From the NCBI GenBank assembly GCA_016777645.1, contig JADHRC010000097.1:1-6117 (forward strand): 6,117 bases of DNA, written 5' to 3'. Below, piece by piece: positions 5,579-6,117 of the stretch (the stretch's first letter is position 1; each line of letters begins with the position of its first letter). Both the position numbers and the translations under genes were made by a program. The DNA comes from Alphaproteobacteria bacterium (GTDB lineage Bacteria; Pseudomonadota; Alphaproteobacteria; Puniceispirillales; Marisalimonadaceae). The notes below the pieces were generated by a model that saw only the letters and a program-made list of their open reading frames with translations, made no database searches and had not been told where the DNA came from.

Positions 5579-5601
5579 AATTATTTTGGTAATAATTTTT
5601 T
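5579..5601 (+). terminator. Weak terminator-like hairpin upstream of the small unknown gene
   Basis: AATTATT (5579-5585) and AATAATT (5591-5597) are perfect 7-bp arms around TTGGT, and T residues run from 5596 to 5601. The shape is that of an intrinsic terminator, but the stem has no G-C pair and would be weak. If functional it would end a short transcript begun near 5450, or act as an attenuator for the gene at 5674. Confidence 0.25.
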
Positions 5602-5673
5602 AAATAAAAATTTAATGTTAGGTGGCCGCTCCCTAGTAAAAAAAATGGTTTAGATAACCCTTGGGAGGATTAA

Positions 5674-5943
5674 ATGGCAGAAATTGAATTAAATACCAAA
5701 ATCTATAAGAGAGATAATTTAGATATTCATTTTTCCATCTCAGGGAAAAAAATATTGAATGGAATATTGCACTACAAGCTCAAATCTCAAAACAACGAAG
5801 AAATATACCTTAGTGAATTTGCCGTTAATGATAGATTTATAACTGAAAGTAAGCATTGTGAAAAAAGTAAAAACACTGTGTCTAGATTGTTTAGTAAAAT
5901 AATAAAAAATGGATACACAATAGGAAAACCCAATGACAAATAA
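5674..5943 (+). CDS. Small protein of unknown function (89 residues), first of a lipoprotein operon
   Basis: I do not recognise this protein. It starts at ATG 5674, five bases after a very good Shine-Dalgarno (GGGAGG at 5663-5668), which is the main reason to accept it. Residues about 8-50 alternate charged and hydrophobic positions, as in beta-strands (KIYKRDNLDIHFSIS, NGILHYKL, EEIYLSEFAV). The C-terminal third is strongly basic (KHCEKSKNTVSRLFSKIIKNGYTIGKPNDK). One cysteine is present at 62. There is no signal peptide or membrane span, so it is probably cytoplasmic. Its last 11 bases overlap the start of the lipoprotein gene in another frame, implying co-transcription and perhaps coupled translation. 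No domain-based function can be offered. Confidence 0.7.
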   Translation: MAEIELNTKIYKRDNLDIHFSISGKKILNGILHYKLKSQNNEEIYLSEFAVNDRFITESKHCEKSKNTVSRLFSKIIKNGYTIGKPNDK

Positions 5944-6117
5944 ACTAATTGCAATATCCACTATCTTTAGTCTTTTTTTACTTTCTGCATGTGAAACAGC
6001 ATCTCAAAAAGTTGTAAGTGGCACAGCTGCAACATCCTCTAGTAGTGGATCTGGATCTACTTCAGGCTCATCTTCAAGCTCAGTTGATAAAAAACAGAGT
6101 CTTTTCGCTGAATCCAA
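5933..6117 (+). CDS. Lipoprotein with Ser/Gly-rich linker, N-terminal 61 residues; cut by the window edge
   Basis: From ATG 5933 the frame is open to the right edge. A short basic N-terminus (MTNK) and a hydrophobic core (residues 5-17) lead to the lipobox LSAC at 17-20, so signal peptidase II would cleave before Cys20, which would be lipidated. Residue +2 is Glu rather than Asp, which by the usual enterobacterial Lol rule favours transport to the outer membrane. Residues about 29-50 are a low-complexity Ser/Gly/Thr tether (including SSSSGSGSTSGSSSSS), which then turns to VDKKQSLFAES at the edge, where the folded domain may begin. The Shine-Dalgarno AGGA at 5922-5925 is seven bases upstream, inside the preceding gene, which this frame overlaps by 11 bases. 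The function of the missing domain is unknown. Confidence 0.82.
   Translation, partial: MTNKLIAISTIFSLFLLSACETASQKVVSGTAATSSSSGSGSTSGSSSSSVDKKQSLFAES

Larger units (their letters stand above)
5362..5673. other. 312-bp divergent intergenic region with inverted repeats, no convincing gene
   Basis: This is the upstream region shared by the leftward regulator and the rightward small gene. Positions 5385-5449 are almost pure A/T with repeated TTAA and no clear promoter. Positions 5450-5549 are richer in G+C and hold three inverted repeats. Positions 5579-5601 carry an A/T-only hairpin followed by T residues. Positions 5602-5660 have nothing I can name. A 67-codon frame at 5450-5653 has no Shine-Dalgarno and is not called a gene. 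Confidence 0.6.

Noticed and set aside
5450..5653. 67-codon open frame on the plus strand starting with GTG
   Set aside because: It has no Shine-Dalgarno, its first codons lie in the arm of a strong inverted repeat, and the translation shows no domain or coherent secondary-structure pattern. A non-coding explanation is better.
5740..5961. 73-codon minus-strand frame with a hydrophobic sequence
   Set aside because: It lies opposite the small gene at 5674-5943 and the lipoprotein start, both of which have good Shine-Dalgarno sites. The hydrophobic reading comes from A/T-rich antisense codons.

Overview
The window is AT-rich, densely packed bacterial DNA. It has short intergenic gaps, Shine-Dalgarno-led genes, some GTG and TTG starts, and convergent genes whose stop codons overlap. 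The protein types (an FMN-dependent 2-hydroxy-acid dehydrogenase with a bacterial LldD-type loop, a tartrate/D-malate dehydrogenase, a NIPSNAP protein, and an HSL-family esterase) and the low G+C point to a streamlined, probably marine, alphaproteobacterium. That placement is an inference; no rRNA or other phylogenetic marker is present.

Layout. Positions 1-279 (minus) hold the N-terminus of a multi-pass membrane protein that runs off the left edge. A 219-bp divergent spacer with a 14-bp perfect palindrome and a good sigma70-like promoter separates it from a GDSAGG-type alpha/beta hydrolase at 499-1452 (plus). This converges on a 2-hydroxy-acid dehydrogenase at 1447-2592 (minus). A 103-bp divergent spacer leads to a two-gene plus-strand operon: a NIPSNAP protein (2696-3019, best start TTG) and a tartrate/D-malate dehydrogenase (3030-4100). 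That operon converges on a minus-strand operon made of a winged-helix regulator (4873-5361) followed by a short-chain dehydrogenase (4097-4861, GTG start). A divergent region of 312 bp (5362-5673) has no convincing gene but several inverted repeats. It is followed by a small protein of unknown function (5674-5943) and an overlapping lipoprotein with a Ser/Gly-rich linker (5933 to the right edge).

How the genes may work together. Positions 499-4861 look like a small catabolic neighbourhood for hydroxy acids or their esters. The esterase could release an acid or alcohol. The FMN enzyme would oxidise an L-2-hydroxy acid such as lactate to the 2-oxo acid. The TtuC/DmlA-type enzyme would oxidise D-malate or tartrate with NAD. 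The SDR would oxidise or reduce another alcohol or ketone, under the regulator encoded just upstream of it. Substrates are not shown by the sequence.

No CRISPR array, tRNA, rRNA, transposase or phage gene was seen. The points most worth a second look are the structured divergent region 5450-5601 and the dyad that places the regulator's own ribosome-binding site in its loop. Also notable are the paired stop-codon overlaps at both convergent junctions and the palindrome upstream of the esterase.
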